This document shows, one piece after another, positions 51,977 through 61,019 of a stretch of DNA of 64,000 bases. The notes under the pieces are model-generated. The model saw only the letters and a program-made list of their open reading frames with translations. It did not search any database and was not told where the DNA came from. Numbering within the stretch: position 1 is the first letter of the stretch; every line of letters starts with the position of its first letter. Source of the stretch: Dehalococcoidia bacterium (GTDB taxonomy: Bacteria > Chloroflexota > Dehalococcoidia > Lucifugimonadales > Lucifugimonadaceae); assembly GCA_028285005.1 (NCBI GenBank), contig JANQQP010000007.1:81899-145898 (forward strand). Reading direction: 5' to 3'. The translations under genes were made by a program, and so were the position numbers.

Positions 51977-52423
51977 CTAGACCGGACTGCCGCCTGCGAA
52001 CGGCTCTCCCATCGCGGCGGTGAGAGTGTCCATGATCAGCCGTTTGTCGCCGTCATAGATCACTATCAGGTTGCCGTTCTGGTAGTAGCTTGGCCCGACG
52101 CTCCACTGGATGAACTTGTGACCTATTCCCCAGCCATCCGGGGATACGAGAGCCTGCTGTGCCGCAAGTTCCTGGTCGTCCGTGAATTCGTAGACGAAGA
52201 TCGTCTCACCGCTGGCTTCGTACTGCACGCCGGGTATAGAGAAGTAGTTGGCCGACAGGAAATCGTTTTCGGCCGGTCCGTTGATCCTCAACCCGGCGGA
52301 TTCGAGCGCCTCTTCCAGTCCGACTGCAGAGCCGGCTTCCGGAATCTCATTCGAGCCGCAGGCGATCGCAAGCAAAGCCAGAGATGAGATAGCGATAACG
52401 GTAAAGAGCCGGCGGACGGACAT
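51977..52423 (-). CDS. Small lipoprotein
   Basis: A 148-residue lipoprotein: signal peptide RRLFTVIAISSLALLAIAC with lipobox LAIAC then Gly-Ser. The rest is one small domain (GLRINGPAENDFLSANYFSIPG...IVIYDGDKRLIMDTLTAAMG). ATG preceded by GGAGAGG. No recognised family. Confidence 0.8.
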   Translation of the reverse strand: MSVRRLFTVIAISSLALLAIACGSNEIPEAGSAVGLEEALESAGLRINGPAENDFLSANYFSIPGVQYEASGETIFVYEFTDDQELAAQQALVSPDGWGIGHKFIQWSVGPSYYQNGNLIVIYDGDKRLIMDTLTAAMGEPFAGGSPV

Positions 52424-52546
52424 CTGGCCTCTCCTGCCAAGAGCTGATGTGTGATCTGTCGATGCGCGATGCGCGCAGGAAGATGCTAGTCACGGGCGGT
52501 ACATGAGTACCGGTGTGCTGGCACGTAAAGGCGATGTGGGTGGCGG

Positions 52547-53125
52547 CTACTGGCGCGTGTACTCGGCGCTGAGAACTCCGTGACCAATGACAGAGCCGCG
52601 CATGGCGGCGAGTACATCGCGGGCCGTCGCCGTTTCGTCGAGAGCGATGGGGGATAGGAGCGCGAAGACGCTGAACCGATACTCATGCGTTTCGCCCGCC
52701 GGTGGGCACGGCCCTCCGTAGCCGTTCTCCCCGAAGTCATTCACGCCCTCGACGGCGCTATCTGCCGCGTCGCCTTCGATAACGCTCCGGATGGAGTTGT
52801 CGTCGGGATCGAGGTTGAAAGCGACCCAGTGCGCAAAGATGCCGCCGGGCGCGTCCGGGTCGTCCATGACGATGGCGACGGCGCGGGTGCCGTTCGGCGG
52901 GCGTTGCCAGCTGAAGACCGGCGCTTCGTCTTCGCCATCGCAGGTGAAGCGCATCGGGATCATCTCGCCTTCGCTTATGTCAGCACTGAAGACATTTAGC
53001 TCGACCGGAAGGTCTGTGAGCGGATCGAAGGTCGATGGATCGAACTCCGGCTCTGAGCCTCCGCATGCCACTGCGGCAAGCAAAATGAGCGCCGGCAATG
53101 TAAGAAGTGTCAGGCGAATTGGCAT
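52547..53125 (-). CDS. YbhB/YbcL-type phosphatidylethanolamine-binding (PEBP) lipoprotein
   Basis: A 192-residue exported protein with lipobox AAVAC. The PEBP core is clear: IPMRFTCDGEDEAPVFSWQRPPNGTRAVAIVMDDPDAPGGIFAHWVAFNL, then GYGGPCPPAGETHEYRFSVFAL. These residues form the phosphate/anion-binding pocket (DxDAP, GxxHxY). Bacterial members have no firmly established ligand. Membrane-anchored on the outer face. Confidence 0.9.
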   Translation of the reverse strand: MPIRLTLLTLPALILLAAVACGGSEPEFDPSTFDPLTDLPVELNVFSADISEGEMIPMRFTCDGEDEAPVFSWQRPPNGTRAVAIVMDDPDAPGGIFAHWVAFNLDPDDNSIRSVIEGDAADSAVEGVNDFGENGYGGPCPPAGETHEYRFSVFALLSPIALDETATARDVLAAMRGSVIGHGVLSAEYTRQ

Positions 53126-53193
53126 TCTGATGTGATGAGGTGGCGCAGCGAACGTGTCCAGTTACCGCGCGGCGGGCAAATGCTTAGCGTCGT

Positions 53194-53508
53194 CTACCGC
53201 AGCTTTACAGCGGTCCCGAACGCAAGAATCTCCGATATGCCACCGGCAATCATCGAAGTGGTGTACCTCACGCCGACAACGGCGTCCGCACCGGCCTCTG
53301 CAGCCGCTTCGACCATTCGGTCAGTCGCCTGGTCCCTGGTGGTCGTTATCAAGTTGGAGTACTCCGGGATGTCGCCTCCGAAGATGTTCCTTATCCCGGC
53401 CAGCAGGTCGAAGCCGATGCCGCGGGCCCGTACTGCGTTTCCACGCACCAGCCCGATTGTCTCGACGATCTCTCGACCTTCTATTCGCTCGCTTGATGCG
53501 AGAATCAT
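53194..53508 (-). CDS. YbjQ family (heavy-metal-binding, DUF74) protein
   Basis: A 104-residue protein with RGNAVRARGIGFDLLAGIRNIFGGDIPEYSNLITTTRDQATDRMVEAA and GADAVVGVRYTT, the YbjQ/UPF0145 signature. It forms pentameric rings in structural studies; its role is not established. ATG follows a GAGGGA site. Confidence 0.9.
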   Translation of the reverse strand: MILASSERIEGREIVETIGLVRGNAVRARGIGFDLLAGIRNIFGGDIPEYSNLITTTRDQATDRMVEAAAEAGADAVVGVRYTTSMIAGGISEILAFGTAVKLR

Positions 53509-53871
53509 GACGTTCCCTCTATCCTCGGTCTTGTTCCGTTCACCGTCCGTTTCGTCTGATACAGCATAAGGGCTGGCAACCGAAGCCGCGATGGTCGAAC
53601 GTGTGGCGAACGACGTTAGCGCAGAGCGAGCACCGGGTCACTCAGCACGGAAGTACCTGCAACGTTAAGTGTTTTCGACCCTTTTCACGTAACGTGTCTG
53701 ATGTAGACTTTTTGGGCAACGGGTCTGTTCTGCAGCCAAGTTGCACTTCTGTACGTAAGTACTCGTGCAGGAACTGAAGTCAAAATGGCCGAGCCTGGAA
53801 CACGGCTCAGTAAGCACGAAACACCCCGGCAGCCGCAGACGTACCGGAGCCATCTGCGGCTCAGATGAAAT
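53509..53871. other. Promoter-side gap between divergent YbjQ and sucA genes
   Basis: 363 bases with no gene recognised. It contains a small dyad CACGTAACGTG (53687-53697) and GTACGTAAGTAC (53753-53764), both possible regulatory sites for sucA, but no consensus -35/-10 pair is clear. Confidence 0.45.
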
Positions 53872-56676
53872 ATGGTCGCTGAAGCGTCATCAACTGACGA
53901 GAACCATTCGGAACTGCCACCAGATGTGGGTGGCCTGAATATCGGTTATGCGGCTGAACTGATCGAGCGTGGCGAATCACCTTCTCCTGTGCCGCTCACC
54001 TCTTCCTCCTCCGGCGTAAACATTTCGGCCTCTACGAACGGACACAGCACTCCGCTGATAGATGCCGCTAGCTTCGACCGGATCAGAAGCTACTCTGAGG
54101 CGATACGCGACTTCGGTTACCGCGCAGCGGATTTGGATCCTCTTGGTCTCCGCCGCCGAACGGAGCCACTGTTGTCTCCCGAGGCGCACGGTGTGACGGA
54201 GAGGTCTTTGGCAGTACCGGCAGCCGCGCTGCCAACCCAGTCCATCGAGTCACAGCCATTGCCGACGAACGCTACCGCCGCCGATGTGATCGAGGGACTC
54301 CGATCTATCTACTGCGGGACGACCGGTTACGAGTTTGCCCATGTGCGTTCCGGCGAAGAGCGGATGTGGCTCTACTCTCAGGTCGAGTCTGGTCAGGGGC
54401 CATTCCTCACTGATGAGCAGCGGGTTTATCTGCTGAAATTACTCACGAGAGCCGAGTCGTTCGAACAGTTCCTGCACCGCGCATATCCCGGACAGCGCTG
54501 GTACAGCCTCGAGGGCATGGAGTCTCTTGTTGTCCTGCTTGACCAGATAGTTCTCTACTCGTCGCACACAGACATCAGCGACATAGTCCTCGGCATGACG
54601 CACCGCGGCAGGCTGAACGTTCTCGCTCACATTTTCGACAAGCCTTACGAGGACATCATCGGCGGTTTTGCAGAAGGACACTTTGCCCAGCTTGCAACAC
54701 TCGAAGCCTCGGGCTGGATGACCGATGTGAAGTATCACCAAGGTGCGCGTATCGACCGCGACACGGATGGTGACGGAACTGCTGACGTGCGCATCCTTAT
54801 GCTGCCGAACCCAAGCCACCTGGAGATGGTCGATCCGGTTGTGGTCGGTGCCGTCCGGGCAATGCAAGACGCAGCCGGCAGCAACACGGCATCGATGGGC
54901 GTAGTGGTGCATGGTGACGCTGCGTTTGCAGGGCAGGGCGTCGTGGGCGAAACGCTGAACCTTGCGCAACTGCCGGGGTATCGGACAGGCGGCACGATTC
55001 ACATCATCGGCAACAACCAGATCGGCTTCACGACCGATCCCGAGGACGGCTACTCAACCGAACACCCATCTGACATCGCTCGTGGCTTTGATATTCCTGT
55101 CGTGCACGTCAACGCCGATGATGTGCAGGCCTGTGTCGCCGCAGCCAAGCTGGCGATCGCATACCGGCAGACCTTTCACAAGGATTTCCTTATCGACCTA
55201 GTCGGCTACCGCCGGTTTGGTCACAACGAGAACGACGAGCCAGGCTTCACTCAGCCGGTCATTTACAAGCACATCAAGAGGCACCGCACGGTCCGGAATC
55301 GCTGGGCGGACGCAGTCGTTACGGCAGGAGCCGCCGATCGAGATGAGGCGGATTCGATGCCGGCTGCGCAAACAGCGGAGTTCCAGGCGATCAAGAAGAA
55401 GATCGATTCGGAGCGTGCCGAGAAGCCAGACGCGCCGCCTGATCTCGGACTCAGCAGGCGCAGGTTCCACGGACTCGAGCATGCCGACTCGGCCGTTCCC
55501 GAGCCCGAACTGAAGAAGATCAACAAGCACATCAATTCCCCTCCGGACTGGTTCACTCCGCACCCGACAGTAGCGAGGTTGCTGAAACGCAGATCGAGCG
55601 CTTTGTCGAACGGTGGAACTGTCGACTGGGGTCATGCCGAGGCGTTGGCGATCGGCTCGATACTGAATGACGGTCACGACATCAGGCTGACGGGTCAGGA
55701 TGTTCGGCGAGGCACCTTCTCTCACCGTCACGCGGCGCTGTACGACTACGAGACCGGCGATCCGTGGGTGGCGCTGCACGGCTTCGGCAAGTCGAACTTC
55801 TGGATCAACAACAGCCCACTATCAGAGGTTGCAACCGTCGGATTCGAGCAGGGCTACAGCGTGATGTCATCCGGCTCTCTCATCATCTGGGAGGCGCAGT
55901 TCGGAGACTTCATCAACAACGCGCAGAGCGTGGTTGACGAGCTGGTAGTTTCGGCTCGTGACAAGTGGGACCAGAAGTCCGGCCTCGTGTTACTGCTGCC
56001 GCACGGCTACGAAGGACAGGGACCGAACCACTCCCATGCGCACATCGAGCGGTTCCTTGCACTCGCTGCGAAGAACAACATGCGCATCGCTTATCCGACC
56101 ACGGCCGCACAGTACTTCCATTTGCTCAGGTCACAGGCCGCGATGCTGCAGGAAGACCCGATTCCGCTGATCGTCATGACAGGCAAGAGTCTCCTACGAC
56201 ACCCGCTAGCCGCGGCAAAGGGCAAACAGCTCTCATCTGGAGGCTTCAGGCCAGTCATCCGTTACCAGCGGCCGGGCACCAGGCTGGAAGAAGTGAAGAA
56301 GATCGTGTTCTGCACCGGCAAGGTATTTGTCGACGTGGTCAGCCATGAGGACTTTGAGAATTCAGAGGGCATTTCGCTGATCCGATTCGAAGAGCTCTAC
56401 CCGTACCCGGAGCACCACGTCGAGCGAGAACTGAAGAAGTTGCCCGGCGCCGAGGAGTTCATCTGGCTGCAGGAAGAGCCACAGAACCGTGGCGCATGGA
56501 GTTTCATGAGGCCACGGATCATGCGCTCTCTCCCCGAAGGAGCGAGGTTGCGCTACGTCGGCAGGCCGGCAACACCGAGTCCGGCCGAGGGTTCGAACTG
56601 GCTTCACAAGATGCAGCAGGAACACCTGGCGAAGGTGATCCTGGGAACCGAAGAACCGGTTGCAAAATACGTCTAA
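53872..56676 (+). CDS. sucA: 2-oxoglutarate dehydrogenase E1 component
   Basis: A 934-residue TPP-dependent E1 (OdhA/SucA type). It decarboxylates 2-oxoglutarate and passes the succinyl group to E2. Motifs: the conserved MTHRGRLNVLAHIF, TPP/Mg motif GDAAFAGQGVVGETLNL (near 348) with HIIGNNQIGFTT, RFGHNENDEPGFTQP, and the C-terminal QFGDFINNAQSVVDE. An N-terminal Ser/Pro-rich stretch of about 100 residues replaces the usual E2-binding segment. sucB follows about 80 bases downstream. No lipoamide dehydrogenase gene is in the window. Confidence 0.93.
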   Translation: MVAEASSTDENHSELPPDVGGLNIGYAAELIERGESPSPVPLTSSSSGVNISASTNGHSTPLIDAASFDRIRSYSEAIRDFGYRAADLDPLGLRRRTEPLLSPEAHGVTERSLAVPAAALPTQSIESQPLPTNATAADVIEGLRSIYCGTTGYEFAHVRSGEERMWLYSQVESGQGPFLTDEQRVYLLKLLTRAESFEQFLHRAYPGQRWYSLEGMESLVVLLDQIVLYSSHTDISDIVLGMTHRGRLNVLAHIFDKPYEDIIGGFAEGHFAQLATLEASGWMTDVKYHQGARIDRDTDGDGTADVRILMLPNPSHLEMVDPVVVGAVRAMQDAAGSNTASMGVVVHGDAAFAGQGVVGETLNLAQLPGYRTGGTIHIIGNNQIGFTTDPEDGYSTEHPSDIARGFDIPVVHVNADDVQACVAAAKLAIAYRQTFHKDFLIDLVGYRRFGHNENDEPGFTQPVIYKHIKRHRTVRNRWADAVVTAGAADRDEADSMPAAQTAEFQAIKKKIDSERAEKPDAPPDLGLSRRRFHGLEHADSAVPEPELKKINKHINSPPDWFTPHPTVARLLKRRSSALSNGGTVDWGHAEALAIGSILNDGHDIRLTGQDVRRGTFSHRHAALYDYETGDPWVALHGFGKSNFWINNSPLSEVATVGFEQGYSVMSSGSLIIWEAQFGDFINNAQSVVDELVVSARDKWDQKSGLVLLLPHGYEGQGPNHSHAHIERFLALAAKNNMRIAYPTTAAQYFHLLRSQAAMLQEDPIPLIVMTGKSLLRHPLAAAKGKQLSSGGFRPVIRYQRPGTRLEEVKKIVFCTGKVFVDVVSHEDFENSEGISLIRFEELYPYPEHHVERELKKLPGAEEFIWLQEEPQNRGAWSFMRPRIMRSLPEGARLRYVGRPATPSPAEGSNWLHKMQQEHLAKVILGTEEPVAKYV

Positions 56677-56760
56677 GCGTCTAGCGCGTCACATAACTGA
56701 AACAGTCATTACTTAACCTGTCGATACGTCCGGTCCGAGTTAAGCAAGGGGAACAGCGAA

Positions 56761-58017
56761 GTGTCGGTCGAAATAAAGGTCCCGCAGATGGCGGAGTCGG
56801 TCGTCGAGGCGACCGTCGGAACGTGGCTGAAGTCGGTTGGCGAAGCCGTCGCCGTCGGCGAGGTCGTTCTCGAGCTTGAGACCGACAAGGTCAACATGGA
56901 AGTTACCGCCGAGGCCGCCGGCGTGCTCGAGAAGATCGCCGCAGAAGAAGGCGCCACAGTTGTTGTGGGCGATGTGCTCGGTGCGATCGCCGAAGGAGCT
57001 GCGCCTGCCGCCCCTGCTGCTGAGCCTGCCAGCGAACCGGCGGAAGCTGCCCCTGCGTCAACAAACGGCGCCGCCGCTCATGTCGAAGCTGCTCCCGAGC
57101 CCGTCGCCGCCACTTCCGCAGAGCCGGACGCCACGCCTGTCGCGAAGCGGCTTGCCGAATCGATGGGCGTGAACCTCGCCTCGATCACCGGCACCGGACG
57201 AGACGGCAAGATAACCAAAGAAGATGTTGAAGCCGCAGCAAGCGCGCCTGCGGCGGCACCAGCCCCTGCTGCGCCTACGCCAGCGCCAGCTCCTGTGCCG
57301 ACCGGCCCTGTCGGCGAACGCGGTGAAGAGCGCGTCCGGCTGTCGCGTCGCCGGCTGACCATTGCCCAGCGCATGGCGGACGTCCAGCGCGAGTCGGTGA
57401 TGACGACGACCTACAACGAAGCCGACATGACGAACATCATGGCGCTCCGTGCCAAGTACCGCGACTCGTTCAAGGAGAAGAATGGCGTGAGCCTCGGCTT
57501 CATGTCTTTCTTCGTGAAGGCGGTAGTCGAAGGGTTGAAGTTCCAGCCAGTCGTCAACTCTGAGCTGCAAGGCAACGAGCTGGTCTACAAGCGCTACTAC
57601 GACATCGGCGTTGCCGTTTCGACAGATGACGGTCTCGTGGTGCCTGTGGTTCGAGATGCGGACAAGAAGAGCTTCGCTGAGATCGAGCGGGATATTAGAG
57701 AGCTTGCGGTCCGCGCCCGTGACAAGAAGATCACGCTGGATGAGCTGCGTGGCGGGACGTTCACGATTACGAACGGCGGCGTTTTTGGTTCGATGTTCTC
57801 GACGCCGATTCTGAACGCACCGCAGGTGGCGATTCTCGGAATGCACGCCATCAAGCAGCGGGCTGTCGTGGTGGATGGTGAGGTGCAGGCAAGGCCGATG
57901 ATGTACCTGGCAGTCACATACGACCACCGTGTCGTCGAGGGCGCTGATTCCGTGCAATTCCTGGTCAAGGTCAAGGAGATGATCGAGGACCCGGAACGCA
58001 TGATGATCGGGATTTAG
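56761..58017 (+). CDS. sucB: 2-oxoglutarate dehydrogenase E2 (dihydrolipoamide succinyltransferase)
   Basis: A 418-residue E2. Lipoyl domain with Lys43 in ETDKVNM, Ala/Pro-rich linker, E3-binding segment ATPVAKRLAESMGVNLASITGTGRDGKITKEDV, a second Ala/Pro linker, then the catalytic core with RLTIAQRMADVQRESVMTTTYNEADMTNIMALR and YDHRVVEGADSVQFLV. The core motif is usually DHRxxDG: here Glu393 stands in the place of Asp. The start is GTG at 56761 with an AAGGGG site. The gene is in the same operon as sucA. Confidence 0.92.
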   Translation: MSVEIKVPQMAESVVEATVGTWLKSVGEAVAVGEVVLELETDKVNMEVTAEAAGVLEKIAAEEGATVVVGDVLGAIAEGAAPAAPAAEPASEPAEAAPASTNGAAAHVEAAPEPVAATSAEPDATPVAKRLAESMGVNLASITGTGRDGKITKEDVEAAASAPAAAPAPAAPTPAPAPVPTGPVGERGEERVRLSRRRLTIAQRMADVQRESVMTTTYNEADMTNIMALRAKYRDSFKEKNGVSLGFMSFFVKAVVEGLKFQPVVNSELQGNELVYKRYYDIGVAVSTDDGLVVPVVRDADKKSFAEIERDIRELAVRARDKKITLDELRGGTFTITNGGVFGSMFSTPILNAPQVAILGMHAIKQRAVVVDGEVQARPMMYLAVTYDHRVVEGADSVQFLVKVKEMIEDPERMMIGI

Positions 58018-58040
58018 GGCTCATCTGCGGTCGGGTCTCG

Positions 58041-58303
58041 CCACCCTTCGACAGGCTCAGGATGGCAGCCCGTTTCTCCCTCCCTGTCAGGGAGGGAGTT
58101 AGAGGGTGGGTTGTCGGCTACTTCAACTGCTTCCAGTCAGAAGGATGGCCCTCACCCTAACCCTCTCCCAAGCTGGGAGAGGGGATTGGTCACCATCCTT
58201 CGACGAGTTCAGGGTGGCCGCAAACTGTCATTCTGAACTTGATTCAGAATCTCCCGGAGACCTCTCATCAACGGTCAGATCCCTCCGCGATGGTCGGGAT
58301 GAC
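58041..58303 (-). repeat. Mosaic intergenic repeat, copy D (inverted, full length)
   Basis: Reverse complement of copies A and B: CCACCCTTCGACAGGCTCAG, CTCCCTCCCTGTCAGGGAGG hairpin, CCTCTCCCAAGCTGGGAGAG hairpin, CTGTCATTCTGAACTTGATT continuing into the ATTCTGAA hairpin, and a terminal CCTCCGCGATGGTCGGGATG. It stands between sucB and the DsbA-like gene. With inverted copy E (59085) it flanks that gene. Confidence 0.85.
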
Positions 58304-58420
58304 AATTCGGCGAGGTGCCTTTCGCCGGTTTGCACTTGCTACACTCCGGTCAGTTGAGGGACGGACACGGCCGAGCGCGACGCTATGTGGCCGTGCGGGC
58401 TGGCACTCCTGGAGATTGCG

Positions 58421-59065
58421 ATGACTGTTGCGACGCCTGTGAAGCTTGAGATCTTCATCGATTACACCTGACCGTGGGTGCGTCAGGCTGGCATTTGGCT
58501 GGCCCGGGTGAAAGAGGAGATGGGCGACGATCTCCAGATCAAGTGGCGCAGCTTCGCGCTCGAACAGGTTAACTCGAAGGAAGGCGATGACTGGAAGGCG
58601 TGGCAGCAGGGAGACGACTACGTTTCCCGCGGCCTTTGGCCGTTGCGCGGTGGGATAGCTGCCCGCCGACAAAGCGAAGAGGCCCACGGCGCATACATGG
58701 AGACGATTCTCGAGCTGAAGCATGTGGAGCGCGAGGACATTCGCTCGCGGGATGCGGTAGTTGAGGTTGCGCGACGGATCGGCTCACCGACTCTGGATAT
58801 CGATCAGTTCATGGCTGACATAGATGATCCCGAGACGCTTACCGAGATAGGCCGCGACCACGAAGACGCGGTTTCGCAGGGCGTATTCGGCACGCCGACG
58901 TTCGTCTTCGAGGATGGAACGGCATCTTTTGTGAAGACCTACACGCCGCCCGAAGAGGACACGATGAGCGCTTTCGAGCATCTGATGGGCGTGATGCGCG
59001 GCGCGAAGTATTTCGGCGAGATCAAGCGTCCGCAGCCGCCGTGGCCACGGGGAGCGACGGATTAA
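58421..59065 (+). CDS. DsbA/FrnE-like oxidoreductase with in-frame TGA, predicted selenoprotein
   Basis: A 214-residue DsbA-family thioredoxin-fold protein if the TGA at 58469-58471 is read through. ATG at 58421 stands six bases after GGAG. The first 16 codons (MTVATPVKLEIFIDYT) are the usual beta-1 strand leading to the active site, then UPWVRQAGIWLARVKEEMG follows, with U replacing the Cys of a Cys-Pro-Trp motif. The rest is family-typical: WRSFALEQVNSKEGDDW, GTPTFVFEDG (cis-Pro loop). A GGCUGGC/GCUGGCC hairpin (58486-58504) lies 22 bases after the TGA. Alternatives: a nonsense mutation, or translation from 58478 as a truncated protein, which would lack the active site. Repeats flank the gene. 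Confidence 0.75.
58486..58504 (+). promoter_or_regulatory. Candidate bacterial SECIS hairpin
   Basis: GGCTGGC (58486-58492) pairs with GCTGGCC (58498-58504) over 7 bp including two G-U pairs, with a 5-base loop ATTTG. The loop begins 22 bases after the TGA, inside the 16-37 range known for bacterial SECIS elements. A G in the first two loop positions, expected in many bacterial SECIS loops, is not present, so the support is moderate. Confidence 0.5.
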
Positions 59066-59084
59066 GGCTGGCGGCGGCCCGGCA

Positions 59085-59218
59085 TGTCATCTCTACGAAC
59101 GCGGCGGGATCTGACCATGGATGAACGGCCTAACGAGAGATTCTGAATCAAGTTCAGAATGACAGAATTCCAACCCTCCCCTTTCTCCCTTCCTGTCAGG
59201 GAGGGAGAGGCGAAGCAC
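59085..59218 (+). repeat. Mosaic intergenic repeat, copy E
   Basis: Contains GTCATCTCTACGAACGC, GGATCTGACCATGGATG, ATTCTGAATCAAGTTCAGAAT hairpin at 59139-59159 with GACAG, and TTCCTGTCAGGGAGGGAG (hairpin only half complementary). The CTCTCCC module is missing. It sits between the DsbA-like gene and rnc. Confidence 0.8.
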
Positions 59219-59276
59219 CACCTGAGACGGCGTGCTCGTATCATATGGGTTGGTCGTTCACAGTCACTCCGTCAGC

Positions 59277-59984
59277 ATGCCATCCACGCTTCCAGACCAC
59301 GAAAGCCTTCAAAGAACGCAGGAGCTCATCGGCGTTTCGTTCGATGACGAGCGACTGCTCTGTGTTGCCATCACCCACCAGTCGTACCTGAACGAGAATC
59401 CCGGTGCCCAGGGTGAGTCGAACGAGAGGCTCGAGTTCCTTGGTGACGGCGCGCTGAACTACATCGTCGGCCGATATCTCTATGAGCAGCTCCCTCATCT
59501 GCCTGAAGGCGATCTGACAATCCGCAGGGCGGAGGCGGTGCGCAGGGAAACGCTGGAAAAGGCTGCACGACGGCTTGGCGTTGGCGAATTCCTGGTGATG
59601 GGTCGAGGTGAGGAGGCGAGCGGTGGAGCCGAGCGATCTTCGAACCTTGCCAACGGCTTCGAGGCTCTCGTGGGCGCAGTCGTGCTGGACCGCGGCATCG
59701 AGGAGTCCTGGGATGTTGTGATGCGATGGCTTGGTCCTGAGCTCGGAGAGGTGACGTCCGCGGAGACACCAAAGGATCCGAAGTCACGACTCCAGGAGTT
59801 GCTGCAGGCACGTGGCGAATCGCCTCCTGAGTATCGGGTGATCAATGTGACCGGGCCTGACAATCGTCCGGAGTTCACAGTGGAAGCGGTAGTTGGCGGA
59901 GAAACGCTGGGGACTGGAGTCGCGGGGCGGAAGATAGATGCGGAGCGTGAGGCGGCGAGTGAGGCTGTTGACGCGCTGGAGTGA
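59277..59984 (+). CDS. rnc: Ribonuclease III
   Basis: A 235-residue dsRNA endonuclease. N-terminal endonuclease domain: ALTHQSYLNENPG type segment (AITHQSYLNE), signature NERLEFLGDGALNYIV with the catalytic Glu/Asp, and EALVGAVVLDRGIEESW. C-terminal dsRBD: DPKSRLQELLQARGESPPEYRV...FTVEAVVGGETLGTGVAGRKIDAEREAASEAVDAL. ATG at 59277 begins the conserved part. It processes rRNA precursors; here ftsY follows after one lipoprotein gene. Confidence 0.93.
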   Translation: MPSTLPDHESLQRTQELIGVSFDDERLLCVAITHQSYLNENPGAQGESNERLEFLGDGALNYIVGRYLYEQLPHLPEGDLTIRRAEAVRRETLEKAARRLGVGEFLVMGRGEEASGGAERSSNLANGFEALVGAVVLDRGIEESWDVVMRWLGPELGEVTSAETPKDPKSRLQELLQARGESPPEYRVINVTGPDNRPEFTVEAVVGGETLGTGVAGRKIDAEREAASEAVDALE

Positions 59985-60116
59985 GATCACACGGGGCGCT
60001 GAGCGGTCCTCAGTAAATCCGCGGATATCGACTCACAGCCGTCACGTCCGGATTGATCATTCTGAGATTGTTAGACTCTGGCCCCGGGGGCCACGCTAGT
60101 AGCAGCGAGGTGCAAT

Positions 60117-60926
60117 GTGCGGAATTCGTTCTGGTTGCTGCGCGTCTCACCGATTATGGTGATACTGCTGGCTTCTGCGTGCGCAGAAGTTGTCGCCACA
60201 CCCACACCAACTGAGTCGCCAACGCCGACAACTACTGCCACCCCAACTCAGCCACCGCCGCCAACCGCGACAGCGACTCCCGTTCGGGCATCGACTCCAA
60301 CCGCAACTGCAGTGCCGACTGCGACACCAACTCCAGTCCCCTCGCCGACGGCGGTACCGTTGCCGCCAACGGCCACTCCTGTGCCGACTGCGACGCCGAC
60401 GCCCGTGCCCTCGCCCACACCAACCTCGACACCCTCCCCGACTCCGACTGCTACTCCATCACCAACAGCGACTTCTGTGCCGACTCCCACGCCAACACCC
60501 GTGCCGGTGCCAGTTGAATCACTGGAGGAGCTGGAGAGCTTCATCAACATGGGCAGTTGCTTCCATCTCACCAATTTGAGCGGAGGTGACAGCAAGTTCC
60601 TGTCACTCGATCCATTCAACCCGGGCTTTGTAGTTCTTTCGGACAACCCGACTTACACCAAGGCATGGACACTCTCGCAAACAAACATCAGCGACAGGTA
60701 CAGTTTCAGCAGTTCGAGTGGTGCTTATTCCATCTATCAATGGCTTATTTGCCCACTTGGGAACTCAACTTTCCGTTTCACCGCGTTCCTTCTCGGTAAC
60801 TTCGAGGGCGTGCTCAGGATTGACCAGGGCGATGATCTGGCCTACCTCAGTAGCGAAGGAGGTCCGGGCTCAAGTTGGCGCCTCTTTCCAACGGAGCCTC
60901 GAGGCGGGTGTGGCGCACCGAGGTGA
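60117..60926 (+). CDS. Thr/Pro-rich repeat lipoprotein
   Basis: A 269-residue surface lipoprotein. GTG start with GAGG six bases upstream. Signal peptide ends in lipobox ASAC ([10 protein letters not shown]). Residues 27-135 form a long TP/SP/VP-rich linker (e.g. [24 protein letters not shown]), probably a rigid extended stalk. The C-terminal globular domain (about 140-269) starts [24 protein letters not shown] and resembles a small beta-rich (possibly ricin-like) domain with two Cys. Function unknown. Confidence 0.8.
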   Translation: MRNSFWLLRVSPIMVILLASACAEVVATPTPTESPTPTTTATPTQPPPPTATATPVRASTPTATAVPTATPTPVPSPTAVPLPPTATPVPTATPTPVPSPTPTSTPSPTPTATPSPTATSVPTPTPTPVPVPVESLEELESFINMGSCFHLTNLSGGDSKFLSLDPFNPGFVVLSDNPTYTKAWTLSQTNISDRYSFSSSSGAYSIYQWLICPLGNSTFRFTAFLLGNFEGVLRIDQGDDLAYLSSEGGPGSSWRLFPTEPRGGCGAPR

Positions 60927-61019
60927 CGCCGGTCCTGGCCCGATTTTCGACTAGAGTCGATTACGTGACGCGGCTAAGCTATTCGCGGAATCCGATTTGC
61001 AAATAGAGGTACAACAAGC

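Noticed and set aside
58106..58357. Plus-strand frame over the repeat between sucB and the DsbA-like gene
   Set aside because: It is the translation of mosaic repeat copy D; the same repeats at four other places encode nothing conserved.
58478..59065. DsbA-like protein starting at 58478
   Set aside because: It would start after the active-site codon without a ribosome site, while the strong site and the normal N-terminus lie before the TGA at 58469.
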